This document shows positions 43,191 through 51,235 of a stretch of DNA of 60,021 bases, in pieces; position 1 is the first letter of the stretch, and the number at the start of each line of letters is the position of its first letter. The stretch covers positions 1-60,021 of the forward strand of contig JALOON010000041.1 of the NCBI GenBank assembly GCA_025454405.1. Reading direction: 5' to 3'. The notes beneath the pieces were generated by a model that worked only from the letters and a program-made list of their open reading frames with translations, was not told where the DNA came from and did not search any database. A program made the position numbers and the translations under genes. This stretch comes from Oscillatoriaceae cyanobacterium Prado104. GTDB taxonomy: Bacteria; Cyanobacteriota; Cyanobacteriia; Cyanobacteriales; Microcoleaceae.

Positions 43191-46100
43191 TTACCAAGGG
43201 CTACCAATCATCGTAAAAGCAGCCCAAAAATAAGGATGAGCCAAATTGCGTGAAGCGAAGCTATCTTCCCCTAAGCGGTTCCCCAAAGGTAGGGAATCGC
43301 CCCTACCTGCCGTTTGCGAGCGCACCAGCAAGGTATTTTGCCCTCTCCGCGTAGCTGCAACAAACGGACCTCGCAACACTCCACCTTCAATTCTAACTTG
43401 ACCTTTTATCATTGCAATTTGCGCTGCTCTGAGAGCCTCAGCTTTAATCGGCGCTGTTTTTAATTGATGGTAAAATTCGCTCATCAATGCCAGCGTACCT
43501 TCATCAGAAACATACCACAAACTCGCCAAAGCTGACTTAACTCCTGCTTGAAATGCCAAGCCAGCAAAACCCAATTCTGTTTGTTCGTCCCCCAATGCCG
43601 TGCGGCAAGCAGAAAGCACTAACAACTCCACAGGTGGATTGTTCCAACCCAATTGTCTCAGTTGATTTAATTGCAATTTGCCATCCCAAAGTTGAATAAA
43701 AGATTCGCTGGCGGCCCCTACTTTAAATTCGCCGTGAGTTGCTAAATGAATGATTTGATAGGGATTTCTACTGCGTTGACTTTGCAGGTTTTTCAGGGTA
43801 AATTGTTCGTTCAAAAAAGATTTTCCCTGCCACAAATCTACAATTGTAGATAGTTCTGCAGGCACGGCAGGGAGCGGCTCTAACTGATTAAAATTATCCG
43901 CTCCCATTGCTAAAACTGAGGCATTTCTGATGGATTGATAGCGAGTATCTGTGAGGGAAAAAGCAGGTATTTGACTGAGGGAATATTTTTCAACTAGGAA
44001 CTGTTTTCCGTCATGCAGAGCCGCTAAGGGGAGGCTCCGCAAACCCGTATCTAAGGAAAATAGCAGCGTATTGATGTTGTGATTCTGCAACTCGGTTTCC
44101 AAAGGTGCAATCAACAAGCTGTAAAGTTTTTGAGCCGATTCTTTGTAGCTGGTGGTGTTGCGCTTGCGAGGATTGGAGATTTCCTGGCGGAATTCTGATG
44201 CTAGTTTGAGGACGCTTTCTCGATTAGCTTCCGGTACTGTTTTTCTAATTGCTGCACCATCGGGCAGGAACAGCAACAGTTCCAATTGCGAGGCAAATAA
44301 ATTGATATAAATAATAGCCGATCGCTGGCCAGTCTGAGTAGCTATTTTACTCAAAGTTTCGCGCATATTCTCAGGAGCAAGCTGCGTATTAGCCGAGTTT
44401 TGACCGAAATAATCAGCATATTTATCTGCCCGATTGATATCCAAAGATATCATGGCATTGATATTAGCCATAGCCTGCATATTTGCTGGAGGATTTGCTA
44501 CACCGCTGGGAATATTCGGGACACCGGGCGGCAGATTTTCTCCAGGACGAGCCCGCATTTCAGTTATATTGCTTGCAGCAGTTTGCGGGGGATTCTCCCC
44601 AATACCGCGAGCATCAACTATCTGAATATTGGGGGCAAGTGTAGGAGCTTTGTTAGAGCTAATCTGTTGGTTGATAATAGAATTGGGCTGGATATTAGTA
44701 ATGAGAGGAGTGCGATCGATATTCGCATTTGTCGGCAGGTTATCAATAATCGGGCGAGCAGACAATAACTCCAGATTATTCATCATAGGCACGGGTTGAC
44801 TTCTCGGAATCAGCGGTTCGTTGATAGGAAAATTTGGCTGGATATTCGGCACTAAAGTATTTTGAATGTTATTAGCTTGTCTTTCAAGTCGATCGACTAC
44901 TTCGGGAGGAGCCTGAATATTATTGGGAGTATTGGCATTTCTCGTATTAGCCTGTCGCAGCAGTTCCTCATTGCGATCGTTAGTAGGCGGATTTGTTGCC
45001 GTATTCGTAGGTGGTGGAGCCGTGCCTCCAGCAGTATTTGGCGTCGGATTTGTTGCCGTATTAGTAGGTGGTGGAGCCGTGCCTCCAGCAGTATTTGGCG
45101 TCGGAGTCGGATTTGTTGCCGTATTCGTAGGTGGTGGAGCCGTACCTCCAGCAGTATTTGGCGGCGGATTTATTGCCGTATTCGTAGGTGGTGTAGCCGT
45201 GCCTCCAGCAGTATTTGGCGTCGGATTTATTGCCGTATTCGTAGGTAATAGAGCAGTATTTGGAGGTGGAGTTGTTGTCGTATTCGTAGGTAGTGGAGCC
45301 GTACCTACAGCAGTATTTGGAGGTGGGTTTGTTGTCGTATTCGTAGGTAGTGGAGCCGTGCCTACAGCAGTATTTGGAGGCGGAGTTGTGGCTGTATTAG
45401 TAGGAGGTGGAGTAGGAGAAAGAGTTTGCGAGGCCGATCGGGTTAATTGAACGCTGCCATCACTATTAACAGCAACCTCCGAAGCATTATTAACTTTGTC
45501 AGCCAAACCTGTCAGCATTTCGGCAAGGGTAGGAGTTGATTTTCCGGGTTCCGAATTGACAGTTTCCGTTTGAGAATTCAAGGCTTCGCTGCTGACTTCT
45601 ACACTCAGCAAAAATCCCGGTTGACTGATGCGGACAACACTTTGACCCGGTACGGAAAGGATGTTAAGTTGTCCTCCCGGTGCGGATACTTGACCTGTAT
45701 TTGTGACTGTACCGCCGAGTAAAGTTAAATTTTCTCCCTTTTTTACCGCCAGATTTCCATTGTTAACAATACTTGCAGGTGTAACTGCCGAAAAAGCAAA
45801 ACTGGTAGGATTTCCGGTTAAAGCGAGATAGTTGTTAGGTCCGATCGAACCAAACGAATTATTGCCAAAACCCACATTGTTTGCAGTCGTAGCAGTAAAA
45901 GATGCAGGTACGTTTAATTGAGCCGTATTGCTAAAAATAATGCCCGCCGGATTGATTAAAAATAAATTAGAATTGCCGCCGCTAACTTGAATCAAACCGT
46001 TGATTGTAGAAGCTTCTCCGCCAACAACGCGCCCTAAAATATTTTGGATGTTAGGATTGGAAAGAAAATTTGCTGTTTGATTTTTGTTCAAGCCGAACCG

Positions 46101-46316
46101 TTGGAAACTGTGGAAAAGATTAGCCCCATCTCCTGACAGTTGACCGCCGCTAATATCGAGGCGATTTCCTTGAGGGGTGAGGGTAGTTCCGGTGCCGTCA
46201 TTAGCGGGGATAATTGATTGCCCGAAAGCAGCAGTTTCTCCCAGGAACAAGCAAAATGATAAAATTAAAAACAGTTTTTTAACTTGACATTTTGCGGTTT
46301 GATGCAGTAAAATCAT
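43191..46316 (-). CDS. TPS-domain exoprotein with C-terminal CHAT protease domain
   Basis: 1041 residues. Residues 1-33 are a signal peptide (FLILSFCLFLGETAAFGQS). Residues about 35-200 match the filamentous-haemagglutinin N-terminal (two-partner secretion) domain, with NIQNILGRVVGGEASTING, NLFLINPAGIIF and FTATTANN. A Pro/Thr-rich linker of 20-residue repeats (NTAVGTAPLPTNTTTT-like) spans about 300-450. The C-terminal third is a CHAT cysteine peptidase domain with His861 (HLATHGEF) and Cys904 (LSACRTALGD), both catalytic residues present. A segment at about 982-1021, encoded by repeat-like DNA, interrupts the CHAT end before HPYFWAAFTMIG. The combination suggests a protease secreted through a TpsB pore. 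No TpsB gene is in the window. Substrate is unknown. Confidence 0.88.
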   Translation of the reverse strand: MILLHQTAKCQVKKLFLILSFCLFLGETAAFGQSIIPANDGTGTTLTPQGNRLDISGGQLSGDGANLFHSFQRFGLNKNQTANFLSNPNIQNILGRVVGGEASTINGLIQVSGGNSNLFLINPAGIIFSNTAQLNVPASFTATTANNVGFGNNSFGSIGPNNYLALTGNPTSFAFSAVTPASIVNNGNLAVKKGENLTLLGGTVTNTGQVSAPGGQLNILSVPGQSVVRISQPGFLLSVEVSSEALNSQTETVNSEPGKSTPTLAEMLTGLADKVNNASEVAVNSDGSVQLTRSASQTLSPTPPPTNTATTPPPNTAVGTAPLPTNTTTNPPPNTAVGTAPLPTNTTTTPPPNTALLPTNTAINPTPNTAGGTATPPTNTAINPPPNTAGGTAPPPTNTATNPTPTPNTAGGTAPPPTNTATNPTPNTAGGTAPPPTNTATNPPTNDRNEELLRQANTRNANTPNNIQAPPEVVDRLERQANNIQNTLVPNIQPNFPINEPLIPRSQPVPMMNNLELLSARPIIDNLPTNANIDRTPLITNIQPNSIINQQISSNKAPTLAPNIQIVDARGIGENPPQTAASNITEMRARPGENLPPGVPNIPSGVANPPANMQAMANINAMISLDINRADKYADYFGQNSANTQLAPENMRETLSKIATQTGQRSAIIYINLFASQLELLLFLPDGAAIRKTVPEANRESVLKLASEFRQEISNPRKRNTTSYKESAQKLYSLLIAPLETELQNHNINTLLFSLDTGLRSLPLAALHDGKQFLVEKYSLSQIPAFSLTDTRYQSIRNASVLAMGADNFNQLEPLPAVPAELSTIVDLWQGKSFLNEQFTLKNLQSQRSRNPYQIIHLATHGEFKVGAASESFIQLWDGKLQLNQLRQLGWNNPPVELLVLSACRTALGDEQTELGFAGLAFQAGVKSALASLWYVSDEGTLALMSEFYHQLKTAPIKAEALRAAQIAMIKGQVRIEGGVLRGPFVAATRRGQNTLLVRSQTAGRGDSLPLGNRLGEDSFASRNLAHPYFWAAFTMIGSPW
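44990..45410. repeat. Coding minisatellite for the Pro-rich linker of the TPS-CHAT gene
   Basis: Seven or eight imperfect copies of a 54-66 bp unit containing GTATTCGTAGGTGGTGGAGC and CAGCAGTATTTGG, translated on the minus strand as repeats of NTAxGTAPPPTNTAT. Copy number is likely to vary between strains. Confidence 0.9.
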
Positions 46317-46394
46317 TATTCATAACCCCACTAATAAAAAACTTGACAGTTGAATCAATTACCTGAATATCCGCCTGCAGTTGGGTACAGTAAA

Positions 46395-47015
46395 TTATTC
46401 AATCCCAGAACCTTCGACTACTAAACAAACATTTCCCCGCACCCAGTCACTAGCTAATTTAGAGATTGTTTCAGCTAAATCGAAATCTTGTTTTGTCAGC
46501 CCCCCTGCATCGTGAGTTGTCAAGCTAATCGTGACGCGGTTGTAAGCAATTGCAATATCGGGATGGTGGCCGGCGTTTTCTGAGGGGGAAATCAGGCAAT
46601 TTACAAAACTGACAGCTTCTACAAAATTTTTAAATTCGCGCGTGTATTTAATAGTTTTACCTTCTCTAGTCCAATTCGGCAAATTTCGCAAGCGTTGAGA
46701 AATTTCAGTTTCACTTAAGGGTTTTAGCTTGCTATTTTCCGCAGTTTGTGCTATGAATTTAGGAGATATTGGACGATCGATTACCATAAATCGTAGGTTG
46801 GGTTGAACGAAGTGAAACCCAACATCAAATGTTGTTGGGTTTCGTTCCTCAACCCAACCTACAGTAGGAATTGGAGTCAATCGATCGGACATAATATTAG
46901 AGGGTAAATGGAGTTCGGTGGGTGCAATCTGTGCGGAGGTTGGCGGGGTGCCATTAGTCGCGATTATTAAAGCAATACCGCCACTTAAACTCAAACGCAA
47001 AACTGTATCAAACAT
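46395..47015 (-). CDS. 4a-hydroxytetrahydrobiopterin dehydratase-like protein with N-terminal export-like segment and in-frame repeat
   Basis: 206 residues from the ATG at 47015 (MFDTVLRLSLSGGIALII). The C-terminal ~110 residues are the pterin-4a-carbinolamine dehydratase fold: LPNWTREGKTIKYTREFKNF, then GHHPDI (His150, His151) and TTHDAGGLT (His168), the usual catalytic set. The N-terminal 30 residues look like a signal peptide ending ...PTSAQIAPTE, unusual for a cytosolic enzyme. Residues about 51-76 (VGWVEERNPTTF...) are encoded by the family C inverted repeat at 46792-46863, which lies in frame between this segment and the catalytic domain. The family recycles biopterin after aromatic amino acid hydroxylation. 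A role in an exported compartment would be atypical. Confidence 0.85.
   Translation of the reverse strand: MFDTVLRLSLSGGIALIIATNGTPPTSAQIAPTELHLPSNIMSDRLTPIPTVGWVEERNPTTFDVGFHFVQPNLRFMVIDRPISPKFIAQTAENSKLKPLSETEISQRLRNLPNWTREGKTIKYTREFKNFVEAVSFVNCLISPSENAGHHPDIAIAYNRVTISLTTHDAGGLTKQDFDLAETISKLASDWVRGNVCLVVEGSGIE
46792..46863. repeat. Family C inverted repeat inside the dehydratase gene
   Basis: GTAGGTTGGGTTGAACGAAG at the left pairs with TCAACCCAACCTAC at the right. It is 72 bp, a multiple of three, with no stop in the translated frame. Confidence 0.92.
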
Positions 47016-47059
47016 TAAAGGAAGAAGGAAGTTCGGCAACGGATTTTGTAACGAATGTA

Positions 47060-47103
47060 AGGCAGAAGGCAGAAGGCAGAAGGCAGAAGGCAGAAGGCAG
47101 AAG
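47060..47103. repeat. GCAGAAG heptamer repeat
   Basis: Six copies of AGAAGGC in the leader of the dehydratase gene. Confidence 0.85.
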
Positions 47104-47192
47104 TTAAAGTAGGGTGCGTCGCTACAACAGTCCCGGTGATTTACGACGATTCTGTAGCGACGCAGCCTACAGCGATGACTAATGATTACTAA

Positions 47193-49973
47193 CTAAAATA
47201 ACTTTAGTCGATCGCGCAAAATTTCCGCTTGTTTTTCAGCTTCCGCCAAAGCATCCCTCGCACCTTGAACAACATCAGGAGTAGCTTTTTCCACAAACTT
47301 CGGATTTGCCAAACGCGCCGAAATCGACTTAATCTCCCCTTCCAGCTTGGTCAATTTCTTCTCAAGTTTAGCGCGCAAAGCCACTAAATCTACTACCCCA
47401 GCCAGCGGAATCAAGACTTGCAAAGTACCGACAACCCCGGCAATTGTTTGTCCCAAATCTGCATCCAAGCTAGCTGTCACCGTCAAATTTTCCACCTTCG
47501 CCAAGTCTTTAATATAAACATCGCTGCGGGAAACAAGTTGGCGTTCTTTTTCGCTGTCGCTTTGCAAAATCGCCGTCACCTTCACGCCCGGCTTAATATC
47601 AGAATCCGCCCGCAAATTGCGAATTGTCCGAATTGTCCCGAACAACAAATCGAACTGCTGTTCCAATTCAGCATCGATTAGCGATTCCTCCACTTCAGGA
47701 TAAGCTTGCAAAGCCAGACATTTTTCATCACCTGTTTGAGTTAAAGTGTGCCAAATCTCCTCAGTAATGTGAGGCATAAAAGGATGCAGCAGCTTCAGAA
47801 TTCCTTCCAATACGAAAGCCAAAGTTTGTCGCGCAACTTGCTTGGAATTAGGTTCGGCATCCTTTTGCAAGCGAGACTTAACCAACTCGATGTACCAATC
47901 GCAAAAATCGCCCCAAATAAACTCGTAAAGTCCCTTCGCCGCTTCTCCTAAAGCGTAACTTTCCAAATAAGCGCGACTTTCCTTGACAACTTGATAATAG
48001 CGCGAAAGAATCCAGCGATCGCTAAGATTTACGGTAATGTTCGTAGTGGGGACTTCAGTCCTTTCTCCCTGCGGACTAAAGTCCTCACTACGAACCAGAT
48101 CGAGAGGATTTCCCAATTGCTGCGGAGTCTGACCGTCCAAATTCATCATCACAAACCTAGCAGCATTCCACAACTTATTAGTGAAATTCCGCGAAGCTTC
48201 CACCGTCGCCGACTCATTAGTTTGTCGGTTGTAATCCAAACGCACATCTTGACCCGCACCGGCAGTTTCCCGCATCAGCGCATAACGCAAAGCATCAGTA
48301 CCGTATTTATCAATTAAAATTAGCGGGTCGATGCCATTTCCCGCCGACTTAGATTGCTTCTTGCCGTTTTCATCCAACATCAAACCGTGAATGTAAACAG
48401 TTTCAAAAGGCATTTTGTCCGTAAAATATCCCCCCATCATCGTCATTCTAGCAACCCAGAAAAAGATGATATCAAAACCAGTTGATAGCGTACTGTTAGG
48501 ATAATACCTTGCCAAATCCGCAGTTTCCTCCGGCCAGCCCATCGTCGAAAACGGCCAAAGTCCTGAAGAAAACCAAGTATCTAAAACATCCGGGTCTTGC
48601 TGTAACTTGACATTTTCTCCAAATTTTGCTGCGGCTTTTTCCCTAGCTTCCGCCTCGTTCATCGCGACTACAAAAGGAGTATTGTCAGTTATTTCGCCGC
48701 CAGTTTCGCTAACAGCATACCAAGCCGGAATTTGATGTCCCCACCACAATTGCCGCGAGATGCACCAATCCTTAATTTTCACCAACCAATCGCGATAAAC
48801 CTTACCCCAGCGAGAAGGAACAAAAGTCGGTCGATCGAACTTGTCGAAAAATTCCAAAGCTTTGTCAGCCATCGGGCGAGTCTTGACAAACCACTGAGTT
48901 GATAATAGCGGTTCCACCGGAACTTTACCTCGATCGCTGTAAGGCACTTTATGTTTGTAGTCCTCTATTTTGACTAAAAACCCGTCAGTTTCCAGCCGCT
49001 TAACTACATTTTTGCGGGCAACAAATCGGTCTTGTCCTTGAAAATCCCCCGCATTTTCATTTAAAGTACCGTCCTTATTCATGATATTAACAAACGGCAA
49101 ATTGTGGCGCTTGCCCATTTCAAAATCATTCGGATCGTGGGCCGGAGTTACCTTCACGCAGCCAGTTCCAAATTCGGGGTCAACCAAATCGTCAGCAAAA
49201 ATCGGAATTTCCCGATTTACAATTGGCAAAGTCAACGTTTTGCCAATTAAATGTTGGTAGCGACTGTCATTAGGATTCACTGCCACGCCAGTATCGCCCA
49301 ACATCGTTTCCGGTCGAGTCGTCGCCACTTCCACAAAACCGCTACCATCAGACAAAGGATAGCGAAAGTGCCACAAATTCCCGTCAACTTCCTTACTTTC
49401 AACCTCCAAATCCGAAACCGCCGACTGACTTTCGGGACACCAATTCACCAAATAATTTCCCCGATAAATCATCCCTGTTTCATAGAGTTGAACGAAAGCT
49501 GCTAAAACCGATTTAGACAAACCTTCATCCATCGTAAAGCGTTCCCGCGACCAATCCGCAGACAAGCCCAAACGCCGCAATTGATTGACAATATTACCGC
49601 CCGATTCTGCTTTCCAATTCCAGGCCCGTTCTAAAAACTTTTCCCTGCCTAAATCGTAGCGAGTTTTGCCTTCGGCTTTGAGTTGTTTTTCCAGAATAGT
49701 TTGAACAGCAATGCTAGCGTGGTCAGTTCCGGGAAGACATAGAGTATTGTCGCCAATCATGCGGTGATAGCGGATGAGGGCGTCTATGAGGGAGTTGTTG
49801 AAAGCGTGGCCCATGTGGAGGCTTCCCGTGACGTTGGGCGGCGGGATGATGATGCAATAAGGTTCGCCACCTTTTTCGGGGTCAGCTTTGAAGGTTTGGT
49901 GGTCTTCCCAGTATTTTTGCCATTTGGCTTCGGTGGTGAAGGGGTCGTATTGGGGTGGTAGGTTTGCGGTCAT
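47193..49973 (-). CDS. valS: Valyl-tRNA synthetase, with in-frame repeat
   Basis: 926 residues. [17 protein letters not shown] holds the class I HIGH motif (HMGH, residues 53-56). The zinc/editing region follows ([15 protein letters not shown] and the CP1 domain with [15 protein letters not shown], the post-transfer editing motif). [14 protein letters not shown] is the KMSKS motif in a KQSKS form. The C-terminal anticodon-binding and coiled-coil parts are present to the end ([19 protein letters not shown]). Residues about 626-644 ([19 protein letters not shown]) are encoded by a 57-bp family A element at 48041-48097 lying between the catalytic domain and the anticodon-binding domain. It charges tRNA-Val in the cytosol and must be functional unless a second copy exists. 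Confidence 0.96.
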   Translation of the reverse strand: MTANLPPQYDPFTTEAKWQKYWEDHQTFKADPEKGGEPYCIIIPPPNVTGSLHMGHAFNNSLIDALIRYHRMIGDNTLCLPGTDHASIAVQTILEKQLKAEGKTRYDLGREKFLERAWNWKAESGGNIVNQLRRLGLSADWSRERFTMDEGLSKSVLAAFVQLYETGMIYRGNYLVNWCPESQSAVSDLEVESKEVDGNLWHFRYPLSDGSGFVEVATTRPETMLGDTGVAVNPNDSRYQHLIGKTLTLPIVNREIPIFADDLVDPEFGTGCVKVTPAHDPNDFEMGKRHNLPFVNIMNKDGTLNENAGDFQGQDRFVARKNVVKRLETDGFLVKIEDYKHKVPYSDRGKVPVEPLLSTQWFVKTRPMADKALEFFDKFDRPTFVPSRWGKVYRDWLVKIKDWCISRQLWWGHQIPAWYAVSETGGEITDNTPFVVAMNEAEAREKAAAKFGENVKLQQDPDVLDTWFSSGLWPFSTMGWPEETADLARYYPNSTLSTGFDIIFFWVARMTMMGGYFTDKMPFETVYIHGLMLDENGKKQSKSAGNGIDPLILIDKYGTDALRYALMRETAGAGQDVRLDYNRQTNESATVEASRNFTNKLWNAARFVMMNLDGQTPQQLGNPLDLVRSEDFSPQGERTEVPTTNITVNLSDRWILSRYYQVVKESRAYLESYALGEAAKGLYEFIWGDFCDWYIELVKSRLQKDAEPNSKQVARQTLAFVLEGILKLLHPFMPHITEEIWHTLTQTGDEKCLALQAYPEVEESLIDAELEQQFDLLFGTIRTIRNLRADSDIKPGVKVTAILQSDSEKERQLVSRSDVYIKDLAKVENLTVTASLDADLGQTIAGVVGTLQVLIPLAGVVDLVALRAKLEKKLTKLEGEIKSISARLANPKFVEKATPDVVQGARDALAEAEKQAEILRDRLKLF
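48041..48097. repeat. Family A inverted repeat inside valS
   Basis: TCGTAGTGGGGACTTCAGTCC at the left pairs with GGACTAAAGTCCTCACTACGA at the right. It is 57 bp, a multiple of three, and open in the valS frame. Confidence 0.93.
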
Positions 49974-50044
49974 GGTGGCTAGAGGATTTTATCTTATTTA
50001 TGATTGTGCCACAGAAGGGAGGAGAAGAGTTTTGAACCGCATCA

Positions 50045-50239
50045 GTGCCAGAGACAGCAGAGGGAAGAGCGATATTTAAGGCGGGGCAGGTTTACGTTAT
50101 TCGCAATGATATTCAATCCATTATCGAACAACTCTCACGGGGAGAGCTGCCAGGAGATCGATCGACAACTTTAAAGATTGGGAGTGTGTCTAAATTAACA
50201 TTTAATGATAAACTAATATTATTGGAAAATGTAAGTTGA
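50045..50239 (+). CDS. Small hypothetical protein upstream of a VapBC-like pair
   Basis: 64 codons from a GTG (MPETAEGRAIFKAGQVYVIR). Its stop lies six bases before the ATG of the next gene, which favours translation of both from one message. The sequence is mostly charged, with a C-terminal beta-like end (LTFNDKLILLENVS). I do not recognise it. It could be the tail of a decayed protein or a real small partner of the toxin pair. Weak evidence. Confidence 0.35.
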   Translation: MPETAEGRAIFKAGQVYVIRNDIQSIIEQLSRGELPGDRSTTLKIGSVSKLTFNDKLILLENVS

Positions 50240-50245
50240 AATATT

Positions 50246-50479
50246 ATGTCAGCCTTGTCAGTTGAAGAACGATTAGCGGCACTAGAAGCCGAAGTCGGAC
50301 AGATAAAAGAGCGCTTAGAAAGTCCAGTCATTCCTGCAATGCCGTGGTGGGAAAAAATCTCAGGCACTTTCGCCCAAGATCCAATTTACAAGGAAGCGAT
50401 GAAATTGGGTCGTCAATATCGTCGATCGCTCCGCCGCCGAGGGTCTCGAAAACGTAAAGCTAACGATGTACCTACTTGA
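50246..50479 (+). CDS. Antitoxin-like protein of a PIN toxin pair
   Basis: 77 residues starting MSALSVEERLAALEAEVGQI. A coiled-coil N-terminal helix is followed by PWWEKISGTFAQDPIYKEAM and LGRQYRRSLRR, a pattern I associate with small proteins encoded directly upstream of PIN-domain toxins in cyanobacteria. The 3' end overlaps the vapC start by 14 bp, so the pair is coupled. The PWWEKI...GTF segment probably docks onto the toxin (inference). No classic AbrB or RHH domain is visible, so how it binds its own promoter is unclear. Confidence 0.75.
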   Translation: MSALSVEERLAALEAEVGQIKERLESPVIPAMPWWEKISGTFAQDPIYKEAMKLGRQYRRSLRRRGSRKRKANDVPT

Positions 50480-50888
50480 CACAGATTCTTTAAGTATTCT
50501 AGAGCATGGTGGAGAAACTGCACGGCTTTTGATAGCTAAACTTTCTATCCTGGAAGCCAATGAGTTAGCAGTCACTATTATCAGTTATGAAGAACAAATG
50601 CGGGGTTGGTTGAGCTATCTGGCCAGATCCCGATCGATTCAAGCACAAGTTGAAGCTTATAAACGCTTGAAAAAGCAATTGGAAAATTATTGTGCTATCT
50701 CAGTCATCGATTTTGATGAAAGGTCTGCCGTCGAGTTTCAACGTCTGAAAAAGCTGTATCCTCGCTTGGGTTCGATGGACTTGAAAATTGCAGCAATCGC
50801 CATAGCGAATGATGCCATACTACTCACTCGTAACTTAAAAGACTTCGGGCAAATTGAAGAGTTAAGATCTGAAGACTGGACTGTTTAG
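50466..50888 (+). CDS. PIN-domain toxin (VapC family)
   Basis: 140 residues. MYLLDTDSLSILEHGG contains the first PIN acidic residues (DTD, residues 5-7). Later acidic positions are in EEQMRGWLS (about 43) and LGSMDLKIAAIAIANDAILLTRNLKDFGQI. The last segment matches the conserved D-x-x-IA-A and TRN-x-x-DF pattern of VapC-like RNases. All four metal-ligand positions appear present. VapC toxins cleave initiator tRNA or rRNA loops. The overlap with the upstream antitoxin-like gene supports a functional pair. Confidence 0.9.
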   Translation: MYLLDTDSLSILEHGGETARLLIAKLSILEANELAVTIISYEEQMRGWLSYLARSRSIQAQVEAYKRLKKQLENYCAISVIDFDERSAVEFQRLKKLYPRLGSMDLKIAAIAIANDAILLTRNLKDFGQIEELRSEDWTV

Positions 50889-50993
50889 CTATCGTTTTCC
50901 GAAAGCTTCAGTTTCGACGGATTTTTGCCTTTGCCAATCAGATATTATTTTGAGCATAAAACTACAAATTATCGATCGATTGGAGAACTTATC

Positions 50994-51170
50994 ATGAGAC
51001 AGCTACCGGATGAAAAACAATTACTCGAACTGCTGGAACTGGCAAAAATAGTCGAACGGCAAATGATAGAAGTAGGTCAGGTAATAGCGGCTGTGGACGA
51101 TCGAACTGCAAAACGCATTAGTGAATTTAGAGAAGCAAGCTTACAGAATAAAGAAGCTTCAGGGGTTTGA
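50994..51170 (+). CDS. Small hypothetical protein
   Basis: 58 residues from the ATG at 50994 (MRQLPDEKQLLELLELAK), with a heptad-like helical pattern (LLELAKIVERQMIEVGQVI) and TGGAGAA upstream as a possible ribosome-binding site. It follows the PIN toxin by about 105 bp on the same strand. No recognised domain. It could be a coiled-coil partner or an unrelated small gene. Confidence 0.5.
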   Translation: MRQLPDEKQLLELLELAKIVERQMIEVGQVIAAVDDRTAKRISEFREASLQNKEASGV

Positions 51171-51235
51171 ATCAAGCAAAGAAAAAACGATCGCACCTTA
51201 TTTCCTCAAGTGCGATCGCTCTTATTCTACATCAT

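Noticed and set aside
44923..45450. Long open frame on the plus strand opposite the CHAT gene
   Set aside because: It arises from the opposite strand of the Pro-rich minisatellite and has no start context or known domain.
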